The translations under genes were made by a program, and so were the position numbers. Positions 1-7,483 of a DNA stretch of 23,577 nt are shown here, in pieces. The notes beneath the pieces are model-generated. The model was not told where the DNA came from. It was given only the letters and a program-made list of their open reading frames with translations, and made no database searches. Numbering within the stretch: the first letter of the stretch is position 1; every line of letters starts with the position of its first letter. Source of the DNA: a bacterium (lineage in GTDB: Bacteria > UBP15 > UBA6099 > JAJRTR01); NCBI GenBank assembly GCA_024278215.1, contig JAJRTR010000198.1:1-23577 (forward strand), read 5' to 3'.

Positions 1-1206
1 GCCGAGAATCTGCTCGATAATGTTATCGATGCGATTATTGCACGGCTGCCCGAAAAACGCGGCTCGCGGAAATATGACAGAAAGAGAATACTCGATGATC
101 TCGCTTCGATCAAGAGCGTCTATGTGCCTTCCCTGTACGAATCTGTATACGGCGAAGCGGGACACTTCGATCACATCGAGTCTGCCGCCGGCGCACCACG
201 CGAAGTCCGGTACAATATCTGCGATCCGATACCTGAAGCGGCGCATTCACCTGTTGTGACAGACAGGTCGGCATTCCCGGGTCGGTTTCTGCTGGAGATG
301 TCGCGTGGTTGTCCACACAGGTGCAAGTTCTGCCTTGCGAGTCATTCCGCCGAAAAGTTCAGACCGGCAAAGATGGCTGTGGCAGCCGCGGAAAGAGGAC
401 TCGCGGCTACCGGCAGGATCGGTCTCATAGGGACTGCCTTCACCAGGTCGTCGCAGGTGGAACGTATCTGTGAGGGTGCATCGGCCGCAGGGGCCGGTGT
501 GTCGTTTTCATCAATTCGCATCGACAGGAAGACGCTCGATATGCTCTCGCGTTTCGGTGACACACTTGACATAAAGTCAATTGCCGTCGCGCCGGAAACA
601 GCATCCGCGAAATTACGAAAAGTTATCAGCAAAGACATTTCAGCGGAGTTGGAAATGTTTGTTGAAGAGCGACCGCTGCCGGAACTCGAAAGGCTGAGGC
701 TCTATTATCTGATCGGCATACCGGGCGAGTCCGCCGAAGATGTGTCCGCGATTGCCGAAGAGGCGGCGCGCATACGAAAGAAAACCGGCTGGGAGATCCT
801 TATAAGTGTCACGCCGATGATACCAAAACCGCACACGCCGATGCAGTGGATGACGATGGCGGGCGAAAAAGAATTGAAGAAGAAACGCAACCTGCTGAAG
901 AAGGCAGTCGCTGAACATGACGGCGTCGATCTGAAAATCGAAAGCATTCGTGGCGCGATCGAACAGGCAGTGCTTTCGAAAGGTGACCGCCGCATCGGCA
1001 GGGCGATTATGCAGGCTGCAAAGGAGAAACCGGGCAGGACCGACTTGCTGAAGGAAGTGGAATCCTGTGGCATCAGGACAGTCGATATCATAGGTGCGAT
1101 GGGGGACCCGGAGAGGCATTACCCCTGGGATGTAATTACGCATGGCGCGGGTAGCGAAAAATTATTCGGTGAATTTATCAGGGCGAGGGAAGCATCGGAA
1201 GAATGA
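1..1206 (+). CDS. Radical SAM protein, 5'-truncated by the window edge
   Basis: The frame is open from base 1, so the true start lies upstream and only the C-terminal ~401 residues are visible. The [4Fe-4S]-binding CxxxCxxC motif reads SRGCPHRCKFC, with cysteine codons at 310, 322 and 331. A GIPGE-type motif (YLIGIPGESAED) and a VAPETAS segment follow, as in B12-binding-type (MiaB/Elp3-like) radical SAM enzymes that cleave S-adenosylmethionine to make a 5'-deoxyadenosyl radical. A cobalamin-binding domain would sit in the missing N-terminal part; that is inference. The substrate is unknown. The stop codon overlaps the yggS start (ATGA), which suggests one operon and translational coupling. 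An ATG at 124 exists but cannot be the natural start, because coding sequence continues upstream of it. The radical SAM assignment is secure; the subfamily is not. Confidence 0.85.
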   Translation, partial: AENLLDNVIDAIIARLPEKRGSRKYDRKRILDDLASIKSVYVPSLYESVYGEAGHFDHIESAAGAPREVRYNICDPIPEAAHSPVVTDRSAFPGRFLLEMSRGCPHRCKFCLASHSAEKFRPAKMAVAAAERGLAATGRIGLIGTAFTRSSQVERICEGASAAGAGVSFSSIRIDRKTLDMLSRFGDTLDIKSIAVAPETASAKLRKVISKDISAELEMFVEERPLPELERLRLYYLIGIPGESAEDVSAIAEEAARIRKKTGWEILISVTPMIPKPHTPMQWMTMAGEKELKKKRNLLKKAVAEHDGVDLKIESIRGAIEQAVLSKGDRRIGRAIMQAAKEKPGRTDLLKEVESCGIRTVDIIGAMGDPERHYPWDVITHGAGSEKLFGEFIRAREASEE

Positions 1207-1901
1207 ACAAAATGGATGAAACAGCGATAAAACAAAACCTTGACGAGATAGGCGAAAAGATGTCCGCGGCAGCAGTGCGAAGCGGAAGAAAAGCCGGGGA
1301 TGTGACACTTGTTGTCGTAACAAAAACAAGGACTGTCGAGGAGATCAGGGCGGTGATATCAGCAGGTGTGGGCCATATAGGTGAAAACAGGGTGCAGGAA
1401 GCGGAAACAAAACGAAGCGAACTCGGCGAAGGTTTCACGTTCAGAATGATCGGTCACCTCCAGCGGAATAAAGCAAAAAATGCTATCGAGTTGTTCGACG
1501 CGATTGATTCGGTGGACTCGATAAGGCTTGCAAAAGAGTTGTCGAAAGAACTGCAAAAAAAGGACATGAACATGCCGGTACTTATAGAAGTGAACAGTTC
1601 CGGCGAAGATACAAAGTTTGGTTTCGAGCCTGAAGAGATCATGAGAGCGGCCTGTGAAATAGCGGTACTTCCCGGCATTGACTTGAAAGGACTCATGACA
1701 ATCGGGCCTTTGACAGCAGACGAAAAAAGAATACGGGACTCATTTGAAACGACAAGAGAAATATTCGAAAAGATAAAGAAAAAGCATCCCGCATTTGAGA
1801 CGCTTTCGATGGGGATGACAGACGACTACGAGACAGCAATAGAAGAAGGTTCGACGATGGTGCGCATAGGGCGTGCCGTATTCGGAAAAAGGAGGTGGTG
1901 A
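1203..1901 (+). CDS. yggS: YggS/PLPBP-family pyridoxal phosphate homeostasis protein
   Basis: This 232-residue protein has the usual length for the YggS/YlmE/PROSC family, a single-domain alanine-racemase-like TIM barrel that binds pyridoxal 5'-phosphate and buffers cellular PLP without a known catalytic turnover. The PLP lysine is predicted at K41 in VVVTKTR. Other family signatures are HIGENRVQE, MIGHLQRNK, LMTIGP and the C-terminal LSMGMTDDYETAIEEGSTMVRIG. The ATG at 1203 overlaps the upstream stop. A second ATG at 1212 lies about 10 bases after GGAAG and could be the real start, costing three residues. The order yggS-sepF-proC is the one seen around the division cluster of many Gram-positives and Cyanobacteria, which supports the assignment. 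Its cytosolic location is family knowledge. Confidence 0.95.
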   Translation: MNKMDETAIKQNLDEIGEKMSAAAVRSGRKAGDVTLVVVTKTRTVEEIRAVISAGVGHIGENRVQEAETKRSELGEGFTFRMIGHLQRNKAKNAIELFDAIDSVDSIRLAKELSKELQKKDMNMPVLIEVNSSGEDTKFGFEPEEIMRAACEIAVLPGIDLKGLMTIGPLTADEKRIRDSFETTREIFEKIKKKHPAFETLSMGMTDDYETAIEEGSTMVRIGRAVFGKRRW

Positions 1902-2007
1902 GGAAAAACAAATATATACCTTGATTGCCGGGCCGCCGGGCCGTGAGCGGAAATCTGAAACCGCCCAAATCAATCGTCCGGGGCTTTATCTGAAGAGGAG
2001 GATAAAA

Positions 2008-2451
2008 GTGTTTAGCGCATTAGTACAGAATCCAGTCTACAAGAAAGTAAGAGATTTCTTCATTCTCGATCCCGAGTCTGAAGACTACAGGGAACAGGAT
2101 CATATCGAGGAATTCGAGCAAAACGGAAAAGTGGTTCCGATAAACCGCGCGGGAGCGAAAATCGCTGTCAGCATAAGCGATCCGACTACAACGGCGGACG
2201 CGAAAAAAGCAACCGATGAACTTCGGCAGAACAAGATTGTCATTGCCAATATTTCAAGGCTGGAAGCCGGGATGCAGAAAGAATATCTGCACTTCCTGAG
2301 CGGCGCGACCTATGCGCTGGACGGCAACTGCAAAAAGGTCGGTCCGGGTGTCTTCCTGTTCTCGCCCAATTCGATTCCGATAACAGACCTGGAAGAACTT
2401 ATCAGCGAAAAAGAAGGCGGTAGAAAAGGTGTGTTCATCGACGATCTTTGA
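2008..2451 (+). CDS. sepF: Cell division protein SepF
   Basis: SepF binds FtsZ filaments and tethers or bundles them at the membrane, acting as an FtsA partner or substitute at the septum. The predicted protein is 147 residues. The DUF552/SepF core is clear: a conserved ADAKKATDELRQNKIVIANI helix-strand region, then LHFLSGATYALDGNCKKVG and GVFLFSPNSIPI. A short N-terminal segment (VQNPVYKKVRDFF) could be the amphipathic membrane-targeting helix, although it is less typical than in Bacillus. I chose the GTG at 2008 because GAGGAGG lies just upstream at suitable distance. The longer frame from ATG 1873 would run back into yggS and adds an unrelated basic N-terminus. It lies between yggS and proC, the classic context. 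SepF in an organism with lipid A genes is a useful taxonomic marker. Confidence 0.93.
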   Translation: MFSALVQNPVYKKVRDFFILDPESEDYREQDHIEEFEQNGKVVPINRAGAKIAVSISDPTTTADAKKATDELRQNKIVIANISRLEAGMQKEYLHFLSGATYALDGNCKKVGPGVFLFSPNSIPITDLEELISEKEGGRKGVFIDDL

Positions 2452-2565
2452 TCCGGTGGCGAACTGAAGAAACGTCGCATAAAAACAGCTCGGATGAATC
2501 AACGATTGCCGGGTGTATGCACGTATTCGAGTAAACAGTAAATAAATTGCCTGGAAGTGACAGAA

Positions 2566-3381
2566 ATGGGTTTTAAGGGAAAAGCCGGATTCGCCGGTGC
2601 CGGGAAAATGGGCGGCATACTTATCGAGGGATTGACGGGAAGCGGTATGCTGCCTCCCGAAAATGTATCAATATTCGACATCGCAGCCGAACGACTGAAG
2701 CAACTCTGTGAGAAGACAGGCGCGGAGCCCGCATCGTCGGTTTCAGAGCTGACCTCGGTATGCGATGTCCTGTTCTTGTGTGTCAAACCCGATCAGTTTC
2801 CTGCCACCGGTGCCCGGATCGCGGAAACATGGGAAGCGAAAAGGCCTGTGATAGTAAGTATCATGGCCGGAGTGAAAACAGAGTTTATAAGAAGAATCAT
2901 CAGCACTGAAGCGCCGGTAATAAGGGTAATGCCGAATGTGGCGGCCCTTGTAGGGAAGGGCGCGGCAGGGGTCGCGAAAGATGAGCGCGCGCCTGACGAA
3001 GTAAATGAATTCGTATTTGACTTGTTCGAAAAGCTTGGCGGCGCTGTGTGGGTGCCCGAGTCGAAAATGGACGCTGTCACCGCGCTGAGCGGCAGCGGAC
3101 CGGCGTATGTTTTCATGTTTATAGAAGCGCTTACCGATGCCGGCGTGCGGCTCGGACTTGACAGGCAGACATCGGAAAAACTCGCCGTGCGTACTGTGGC
3201 GGGCGGCGCCGCGATGGTGGACGAGACGGATTTCGACACTCTGCAACTCAGGGCGCAGGTTTCCTCTCCGGGCGGTACAACTGTAGCGGCGACGTCGGAA
3301 CTCGAAAGGCTCGGCTTCAGAAGTTCTATCATCGAGTCTGTAAGAGCAGCTTATGAGAGGTCGGTCGAACTGGGAAAATGA
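2566..3381 (+). CDS. proC: Pyrroline-5-carboxylate reductase
   Basis: ProC reduces 1-pyrroline-5-carboxylate to L-proline with NAD(P)H, the last step of proline synthesis. The 271-residue length is normal. The N-terminal Rossmann fold shows GFAGAGKMGG, followed by a VSIFD strand end, VLFLCVKPDQ and VIRVMPNVAALVGKG. The C-terminal dimerisation/active-site domain has ALSGSGPAYVFMFIEAL and QVSSPGGTTVAA, both family hallmarks. I prefer the ATG at 2566, preceded by GGAAGTGA. A GTG at 2557 in the same frame would add three residues and has a poorer ribosome-binding site. In this neighbourhood proC often accompanies yggS and sepF without a known mechanistic link to division. The gap to sepF is 114 bases. 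The stop codon overlaps the start of a doubtful 63-aa ORF. Confidence 0.96.
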   Translation: MGFKGKAGFAGAGKMGGILIEGLTGSGMLPPENVSIFDIAAERLKQLCEKTGAEPASSVSELTSVCDVLFLCVKPDQFPATGARIAETWEAKRPVIVSIMAGVKTEFIRRIISTEAPVIRVMPNVAALVGKGAAGVAKDERAPDEVNEFVFDLFEKLGGAVWVPESKMDAVTALSGSGPAYVFMFIEALTDAGVRLGLDRQTSEKLAVRTVAGGAAMVDETDFDTLQLRAQVSSPGGTTVAATSELERLGFRSSIIESVRAAYERSVELGK

Positions 3382-3569
3382 AACAACAACACTGCATCAG
3401 GAAAACAATTTCGCTCACAGGGCGGTACCTTGCCAGACGACGCAGACTGCATCTGCTCAAACAGACGGGGCTGCATCCGAGCACGAGAAGAAGACCTGCC
3501 GGCGCCGGGAAATACCTGTGGCTCAATTGCAAAAGCAGTGCCGAAATGGATTCAACGGCACGCCATTAA
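3378..3569 (+). CDS. Doubtful 63-aa basic ORF between proC and ftsK
   Basis: This frame begins with an ATG that overlaps the proC stop (ATGA), the arrangement used by coupled genes elsewhere in this window, and it largely fills the 231-base gap before ftsK. The protein would be very basic (runs such as ARRRRLHLLK and TRRRPAGAGK) with no domain that I recognise, no signal peptide and no membrane span. Two other frames are also open over this stretch, including an upstream extension of the ftsK frame, so openness is weak evidence. The overlap could be accidental. I list it as possible only; a non-coding spacer is at least as likely. Confidence 0.25.
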   Translation: MKQQHCIRKTISLTGRYLARRRRLHLLKQTGLHPSTRRRPAGAGKYLWLNCKSSAEMDSTARH

Positions 3570-3612
3570 AGGCAGCCGATCATATAAATCACAACGACAG
3601 GCGGGATTTGAA

Positions 3613-5973
3613 ATGAGCAGGAAAACAGCTAAGAAAAACAAAAAGACAGGGAAAAAAGCGGCAGGTAAAGTCCGCGACGATGCTTTCCTGTCGGAAATAC
3701 TCGGCATTCTCGTCATCACACTTGCACTGCTTTCGGCTGTAGGTCTTTTCTGGGGACGCGAAGCGACGACGCTTTCTGCTGTCAGGCAGGCATATATCTC
3801 GCTTTTTGGCATAACATCAATCGCAGTTCCCGTTATCATCGGCCTTCTTGGCTTATGGATACTCCTGAAAAAGAGAACGTTTCTATGGACGATGCTGCAA
3901 GTTTTTCTTATCACACTTTTCACCGGCGCCTTTCTTAATATTGTCAGGATCGATCCGGGCCATGATTTCATTATCAGTCATCGGGCATGGCTCTCAGCCG
4001 GCGGAACGGTTACATCGTGGTTCATTGTCCCGCTCATGCGCGCGCTGACTCCGGTCGGCGCAATGCTTATTCTCATCGCTGTCGTAATGGTTTACACTCA
4101 ACTCGTATTCGGCGTATCCTATATCGAAATAGGGAAAAAAATCGCGCCGCACATTTTGCAGGCACTCAATGCAATCGGATTATTAATATCAAAAGCATTC
4201 AATTTCTTCGCGGAGCGTGCAAGCGAGATGGCACAAAAGCGACGCGAGAGAATCGAAGCCCTCAAAGAACAAAAGGCAAGAGAAGTGGAAGAAAGAGCGC
4301 AGAGACTGAAGGAAGAAGAAGCGCGCGTGATGTCCGGCGGCAGCTTTCTGGACGACGACGAAGAGCAGGATGACGATATTTCTCTAACAAACGACGATGA
4401 CAAAAATTCAGTGTCGTTTGAGATTCAGAAGAACCCGGAAGAGGAACTCGTTGCCGAAGAAGACTATGTCGAAACACAGCGGCAGAAAGAGATCGCGGTG
4501 CAGACGATAGGCGAAGAAGGAGACGATGTCGAAAGAATCACATGGAAGCTGCCTGCCCCGCACGACTGGCTGGACCCGCCCGCCGATGTCTCCGAATCTT
4601 CGATGGACGGCACAATGCGCGACAAACTCGAAGAAATGCTTCAGAGTTTCAAGGTGCCCGCGAAAATCACGAATGTTGTTAAAGGCGCATCTTTTACACG
4701 GTTTGAAATCGAGCTGGAACCCGGCACTAAAGTCAGTCGCATAGTTCAACTTGAAGCGAATATAGCGCTGTCGCTCGCGACCGACATAAAAACAATACGT
4801 ATAGAAGCGCCCATACCCGGCAAGTCGGCCATCGGTATCGAGGTGCCGAATGTGGAAAGGGCTATGGTGCCGTTCCGCAAACTATTTCTCAATAAGAAAT
4901 TTGTCACCCTTAAGAATCCGCTGTCGTTTGTGCTTGGCGAGGATATCACGGGGAAAGCAGTTTTCGCAGCCGTCCCCAGGATGCCGCACATGCTCGTGGC
5001 GGGGTCCACCGGTTCGGGAAAGAGCGTGTGTCTCAACGCCATATTGTGCAGCATCCTGGCACGCGAATTTCCAACACAGACACGTATGATCCTTGTTGAT
5101 ATGAAGCGGGTCGAACTCACCCCTTTCGACGGCATACCGCACCTTATGACAAATGTTATCCAGGAACCGCAGGAGGCGGCTAACGCCCTTAAATGGGTGT
5201 GCGACGAGATGACACGCAGGTTCAAGATATTTGCCGAAGTCGGTGTCAGGAATATCGAAAGCTACAACAATTACGTTGAAAACGAAGAAGAAAAAATGTA
5301 CAGAATCCTGTTTGTCATTGATGAACTTGCAGACCTCATGATGATATCGAATTCATCAATGAATATCGAGAATTATATCTGCCGTGTGACACAGCTCGCA
5401 CGTGCTGTAGGCATACACATGATACTCGCCACACAGAGGCCGGACACGAAAATTATCACAGGAACAATAAAGAACAACATCCCCGCGCGGCTGTCGTTCT
5501 CGGTCAGATCGCAGATAGACTCGCGCACGATCATCGACCAGAAAGGCGCTGAAACATTGCTGGGGAAAGGCGATATGCTCTATCTCGGCTTCGGATCGAA
5601 CAAACTCCAGCGACTTCAGGGCCCGTTCGTAAGCGACAGCGAAGTGCGCCGCCTTGTGAAGTTCTGGAAATCGCAGGGTGAGGTCGAATACCAACTTAAA
5701 TTCGACGACGGAACTACTGATGTCAGTGAAGGCATGACCATGGGTGAGAACCTTACCGAGGATGAGAAACTCTATTTTCAGGCTGTCGAGCTTGTCGTAA
5801 ATACGGGACAGGCCTCGATCTCAAAGATACAGCGCCACCTGCGCATCGGATACAACCGTGCGGCAAGAATGGTTGACCTTATGGAAGAGCGCGGAGTAGT
5901 CGGCCCGGCAGACGGCAGCAGGCCTCGCGAAGTATTGCAGCGTTCCGTACATGCCGAAAGCGGAGTCGATTAA
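3613..5973 (+). CDS. ftsK: DNA translocase FtsK/SpoIIIE
   Basis: This is a septum-located, ATP-driven double-stranded DNA pump that clears chromosomes from the closing septum. At 786 residues it has the compact SpoIIIE-like size rather than the long-linker E. coli form. Order of parts: a basic N-terminus, about four transmembrane segments (roughly residues 27-165), a charged coiled-coil/acidic linker (about 195-310), then the alpha/beta motor. Walker A is GSTGSGKS at about 464-471 (Lys470) and Walker B is ILFVIDELADLMM with Asp570. LVDMKRVELTPFDGIPHL and ATQRPDTKIITG are further FtsK signatures. The C-terminal winged-helix gamma domain that reads KOPS/SRS-type orienting sequences is present (about 715-775, QRHLRIGYNRAARMVDLMEE). 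I chose the ATG at 3613 because the lysine-rich start precedes the first membrane helix. The frame stays open back to 3430, but that extension is cysteine-rich and unlike the family. Confidence 0.96.
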   Translation: MSRKTAKKNKKTGKKAAGKVRDDAFLSEILGILVITLALLSAVGLFWGREATTLSAVRQAYISLFGITSIAVPVIIGLLGLWILLKKRTFLWTMLQVFLITLFTGAFLNIVRIDPGHDFIISHRAWLSAGGTVTSWFIVPLMRALTPVGAMLILIAVVMVYTQLVFGVSYIEIGKKIAPHILQALNAIGLLISKAFNFFAERASEMAQKRRERIEALKEQKAREVEERAQRLKEEEARVMSGGSFLDDDEEQDDDISLTNDDDKNSVSFEIQKNPEEELVAEEDYVETQRQKEIAVQTIGEEGDDVERITWKLPAPHDWLDPPADVSESSMDGTMRDKLEEMLQSFKVPAKITNVVKGASFTRFEIELEPGTKVSRIVQLEANIALSLATDIKTIRIEAPIPGKSAIGIEVPNVERAMVPFRKLFLNKKFVTLKNPLSFVLGEDITGKAVFAAVPRMPHMLVAGSTGSGKSVCLNAILCSILAREFPTQTRMILVDMKRVELTPFDGIPHLMTNVIQEPQEAANALKWVCDEMTRRFKIFAEVGVRNIESYNNYVENEEEKMYRILFVIDELADLMMISNSSMNIENYICRVTQLARAVGIHMILATQRPDTKIITGTIKNNIPARLSFSVRSQIDSRTIIDQKGAETLLGKGDMLYLGFGSNKLQRLQGPFVSDSEVRRLVKFWKSQGEVEYQLKFDDGTTDVSEGMTMGENLTEDEKLYFQAVELVVNTGQASISKIQRHLRIGYNRAARMVDLMEERGVVGPADGSRPREVLQRSVHAESGVD

Positions 5974-6018
5974 GAAACAATGAAAACATACAATAATGTA
6001 AATAACAAGTTGTATTGC

Positions 6019-6165
6019 GACCTTCTAGGTCCTTGGCCCGACAGGGCCAAAGGAGGAGTGTTGTTTCTATATTGTGGCTTCGGGTCTCGCCGCAACATGG
6101 CGAGCCCGGAAGCCGCCCTCTTGCTTTGAAGTATTCCCGAAAGTGCTTTTGCGCTTAGGGTTTTT
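6019..6165 (+). ncRNA. Candidate structured RNA (unidentified) with its own terminator
   Basis: Over about 150 bases the plus strand packs several strong helices. They are GACCT/AGGTC (6019-6031, 3-nt loop), TTGGCCC/GGGCCAA around GACA (6033-6050), and a 15-bp hairpin with one bulge per arm (6076-6114, loop GCAACAT). A distant 11-position helix, 6048-6058 with 6118-6128 (10 pairs including one G-U), encloses that hairpin and a 17-nt unpaired segment. A hairpin at 6136-6160 followed by five T's closes the segment. No ORF here looks real. The layout of a closing helix, an asymmetric open loop and a capped hairpin superficially resembles 6S RNA, but I see no sequence signature that lets me name it. 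It could also be an mRNA 3' end or an attenuator. A structured element is well supported; independent RNA gene status is not. Confidence 0.45.
6136..6165 (+). terminator. Probable Rho-independent terminator (first of a pair)
   Basis: The arms AAGTGC and GCGCTT (6141-6146 and 6151-6156, one G-U pair, TTTT loop) are extended by CCC at 6136-6138 and GGG at 6158-6160, then five T's at 6161-6165. It lies about 160 bases after the ftsK stop, so it would end either the ftsK transcript or the candidate structured RNA. Confidence 0.55.
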
Positions 6166-6184
6166 ACTTATCATTCCCCCCTGC

Positions 6185-6211
6185 CGGCCCCGAAAGGGGC
6201 CGTTTTTTTTT
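6185..6211 (+). terminator. Strong Rho-independent terminator
   Basis: There is a perfect 7-bp GC-rich stem, CGGCCCC (6185-6191) with GGGGCCG (6196-6202), a GAAA tetraloop and nine consecutive T's (6203-6211). This is textbook geometry on the plus strand. It is a second, stronger stop just downstream of the 6136-6165 hairpin, closing the ftsK-side transcription unit before the tRNA genes. Confidence 0.92.
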
Positions 6212-6470
6212 GTGTTGCCGACGGGCGTATCCCAGCTGCACTTGAAAGTCACCTATTCCGGTGTTGCAGGAGCAGGAGGAGGATAATCTAAACAGTGATA
6301 TACATCGAGAGTCTTTTCTTTCCTGCTGTCGATGTCATTTCTCGATTTCACATACACAACTCCTATTGATAGCCGCTATATACAGGAATGTCGCGAATAA
6401 TGATGTCGAAAATAAAACAGGAGGAACGACTTGAATTTTCCCATTTTATCAGGCAGAATAAGAACTGTTT

Positions 6471-6476
6471 TATAAT
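6471..6476 (+). promoter_or_regulatory. Probable -10 box for tRNA-Val
   Basis: A perfect TATAAT lies 27 bases before the mature 5' end of tRNA-Val, a sensible distance for a short leader trimmed by RNase P. I see no good -35 hexamer at 16-18 bases upstream, so strength is uncertain. The upstream DNA is AT-rich, which raises the chance of a fortuitous match. Confidence 0.5.
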
Positions 6477-6503
6477 GAAGAATGTAGTTGTTTTCGATAA
6501 TTC

Positions 6504-6575
6504 GGGCGTTTAGCTCAGTGGGAGAGCGCTTGCCTTACAAGCAAGGGGTCACTGGTTCAAGTCCAGTAACGCCCA
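6504..6575 (+). tRNA. tRNA-Val (anticodon TAC)
   Basis: The full cloverleaf fits 72 nt: acceptor GGGCGTT with AACGCCC, D stem GCTC/GAGC with loop AGTGGGA, anticodon stem CTTGC/GCAAG around loop CTTACAA (anticodon TAC), variable loop GGGTC, T stem ACTGG/CCAGT with loop TTCAAGT, and discriminator A. The bases after it are TCA, so CCA is not encoded and must be added by a nucleotidyltransferase. UAC reads valine GUA/GUG codons and probably more by wobble. Confidence 0.97.
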
Positions 6576-6873
6576 TCAGCAAATTTCGCGCAACGTTATA
6601 GCATAAAATAATAGGAATTTCGTACCTGTAGGCACTATCAATTTCCACGCAACTGTGATACATATATATGCACACCAACATTTAGCTATCCAGAAGAAAA
6701 ATGAGGCGGCCCACAAGAAGTTGAGCAGATAAGGCAACCATCAGAAATAAAAAATCATGGTTTCCATTCTGGCACTACATAGGGATATATACGAACGCAC
6801 GGCTACAGCCCGACCAACGGACTAAAATAACATAAGTTTCAAAAACAACCGCGATATTTAGGGTTTTCGTTAG
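6576..6873. other. AT-rich spacer between two tRNA genes, nothing recognised
   Basis: These 298 bases contain no ORF of note on either strand, no clear promoter and no confident hairpin terminator. Downstream of the minus-strand tRNA there is a weak pairing of AAAACC with GGTTGTTTT (minus-strand reading) that might act as a terminator, but it has a bulge and a long loop. Confidence 0.6.
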
Positions 6874-6946
6874 TGGGCCCGGAGGGACTCGAACCCCCGA
6901 CTAACGGATTATGAGTCCGCTGCTCTACCAGCTGAGCTACAGGCCC
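6874..6946 (-). tRNA. tRNA with CAT anticodon (elongator Met, or Ile2)
   Basis: Read on the minus strand the cloverleaf is 73 nt: acceptor GGGCCTG with CGGGCCC, D stem GCTC/GAGC, anticodon stem GCGGA/TCCGT around loop CTCATAA (anticodon CAT), variable loop TAGTC, T stem GGGGG/CCCTC with TTCGAGT, and discriminator A. CCA is not encoded. The paired first acceptor position rules against initiator tRNA-fMet, which has a mismatch there in bacteria. Elongator tRNA-Met and lysidine-modified tRNA-Ile2 share this anticodon and cannot be separated by eye, so I label it Met-like. Confidence 0.93.
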
Positions 6947-7179
6947 TTGATATTTTATGCTACTAAATCTGCTCCAAAGTTCTTAATAACGCTGTCCGAT
7001 TCTACATCAACGTTAGAAAAGCTCTCTATCACATCTCTAACGCATACGACTCATTCTATTACGTTTGAATCTTGCTCATAAATAATCAACAATCTCCGAT
7101 TACGCATCAGTAAATAAACCTCAATACTAGTCTTAATATCATACACGAATTTATTTATTTTTGAAGGGCTTGAAGGAAA
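6947..7179. other. AT-rich intergenic stretch
   Basis: No gene is supported here. It contains the upstream region of the minus-strand tRNA. A possible minus-strand promoter reads TTGATG, a 16-base spacer and TATTAA, ending about 36 bases before the tRNA. This is a moderate match in AT-rich DNA and is not listed as a separate site. Confidence 0.5.
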
Positions 7180-7365
7180 TTATTCGGCTTTCTTTTTCTT
7201 GCTGTCTCCAACTGGCTTCACAGGTGGAAACATCTTTTCCATGAATGTTCGGCAAATATAGGCATTTCCATTTAAGTCGGTTTCATAGCTCTGTTCTCTT
7301 ATGGAACCATCACGTCTTCCTTCACGTGAATCTCTTATCTCTTTAGGTGCACCGACTTTTCTCAT
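7180..7365 (-). CDS. Small unrecognised ORF (61 aa)
   Basis: A minus-strand frame begins at ATG 7365 (MRKVGAPKEIRD) and ends with the very basic tail GDSKKKKAE at 7180. It is hydrophilic, with no membrane span or signal peptide and no family that I can name. The frame is open upstream to a GTG at 7482, but that extension is cysteine-rich and would run through the 18-bp direct repeat, so I prefer the inner ATG. It is isolated in an AT-rich, gene-poor stretch between a tRNA and a radical SAM gene, and could be a remnant of a mobile element or a chance ORF. No strong ribosome-binding site is visible. Confidence 0.3.
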   Translation of the reverse strand: MRKVGAPKEIRDSREGRRDGSIREQSYETDLNGNAYICRTFMEKMFPPVKPVGDSKKKKAE

Positions 7366-7440
7366 TCTGTTCTTGAAATCTTTCCTAACCAGGCAAAGCC
7401 GGAACCAAACAGGCCGTATTTTCGTGCCCAAACAAATGCG

Positions 7441-7483
7441 GTTTGAGCACGGCACACAGTCTATAGTTTGAGCACGGTACACA
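7441..7483. repeat. Two direct copies of an 18-bp sequence
   Basis: GTTTGAGCACGGCACACA (7441-7458) and GTTTGAGCACGGTACACA (7466-7483) are direct repeats with one mismatch and a 25-base period. On the minus strand each reads TGTGNNCCGTGCTCAAAC and lies just upstream of the small 61-aa ORF. Repeated TG-starting motifs like this are seen at the ends of IS21-type elements and also at operators. With only two copies and no transposase nearby I cannot decide between these. Confidence 0.6.

Noticed and set aside
1873-2007. Longer SepF starting at ATG 1873
   Set aside because: It would overlap yggS and add a basic segment unlike the family; GTG 2008 has a strong GAGGAGG in front.
3430-3612. N-terminal extension of FtsK from 3430
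   Set aside because: The extension is cysteine-rich, without similarity to FtsK; ATG 3613 gives a standard-length protein.
6011-6165. Naming the structured RNA as 6S, SRP or tmRNA
   Set aside because: The fold layout only loosely resembles 6S RNA. I see no SRP core loop, no tmRNA tRNA-like ends and no RNase P signature, so it stays unidentified.
6074-6286. 70-codon plus-strand ORF after ftsK
   Set aside because: It runs through the RNA hairpins and the strong terminator, with poly-T giving a phenylalanine run; not a plausible protein.
7441-7483. CRISPR array
   Set aside because: There are only two repeat copies, with a 7-base spacer, and no cas genes are nearby.
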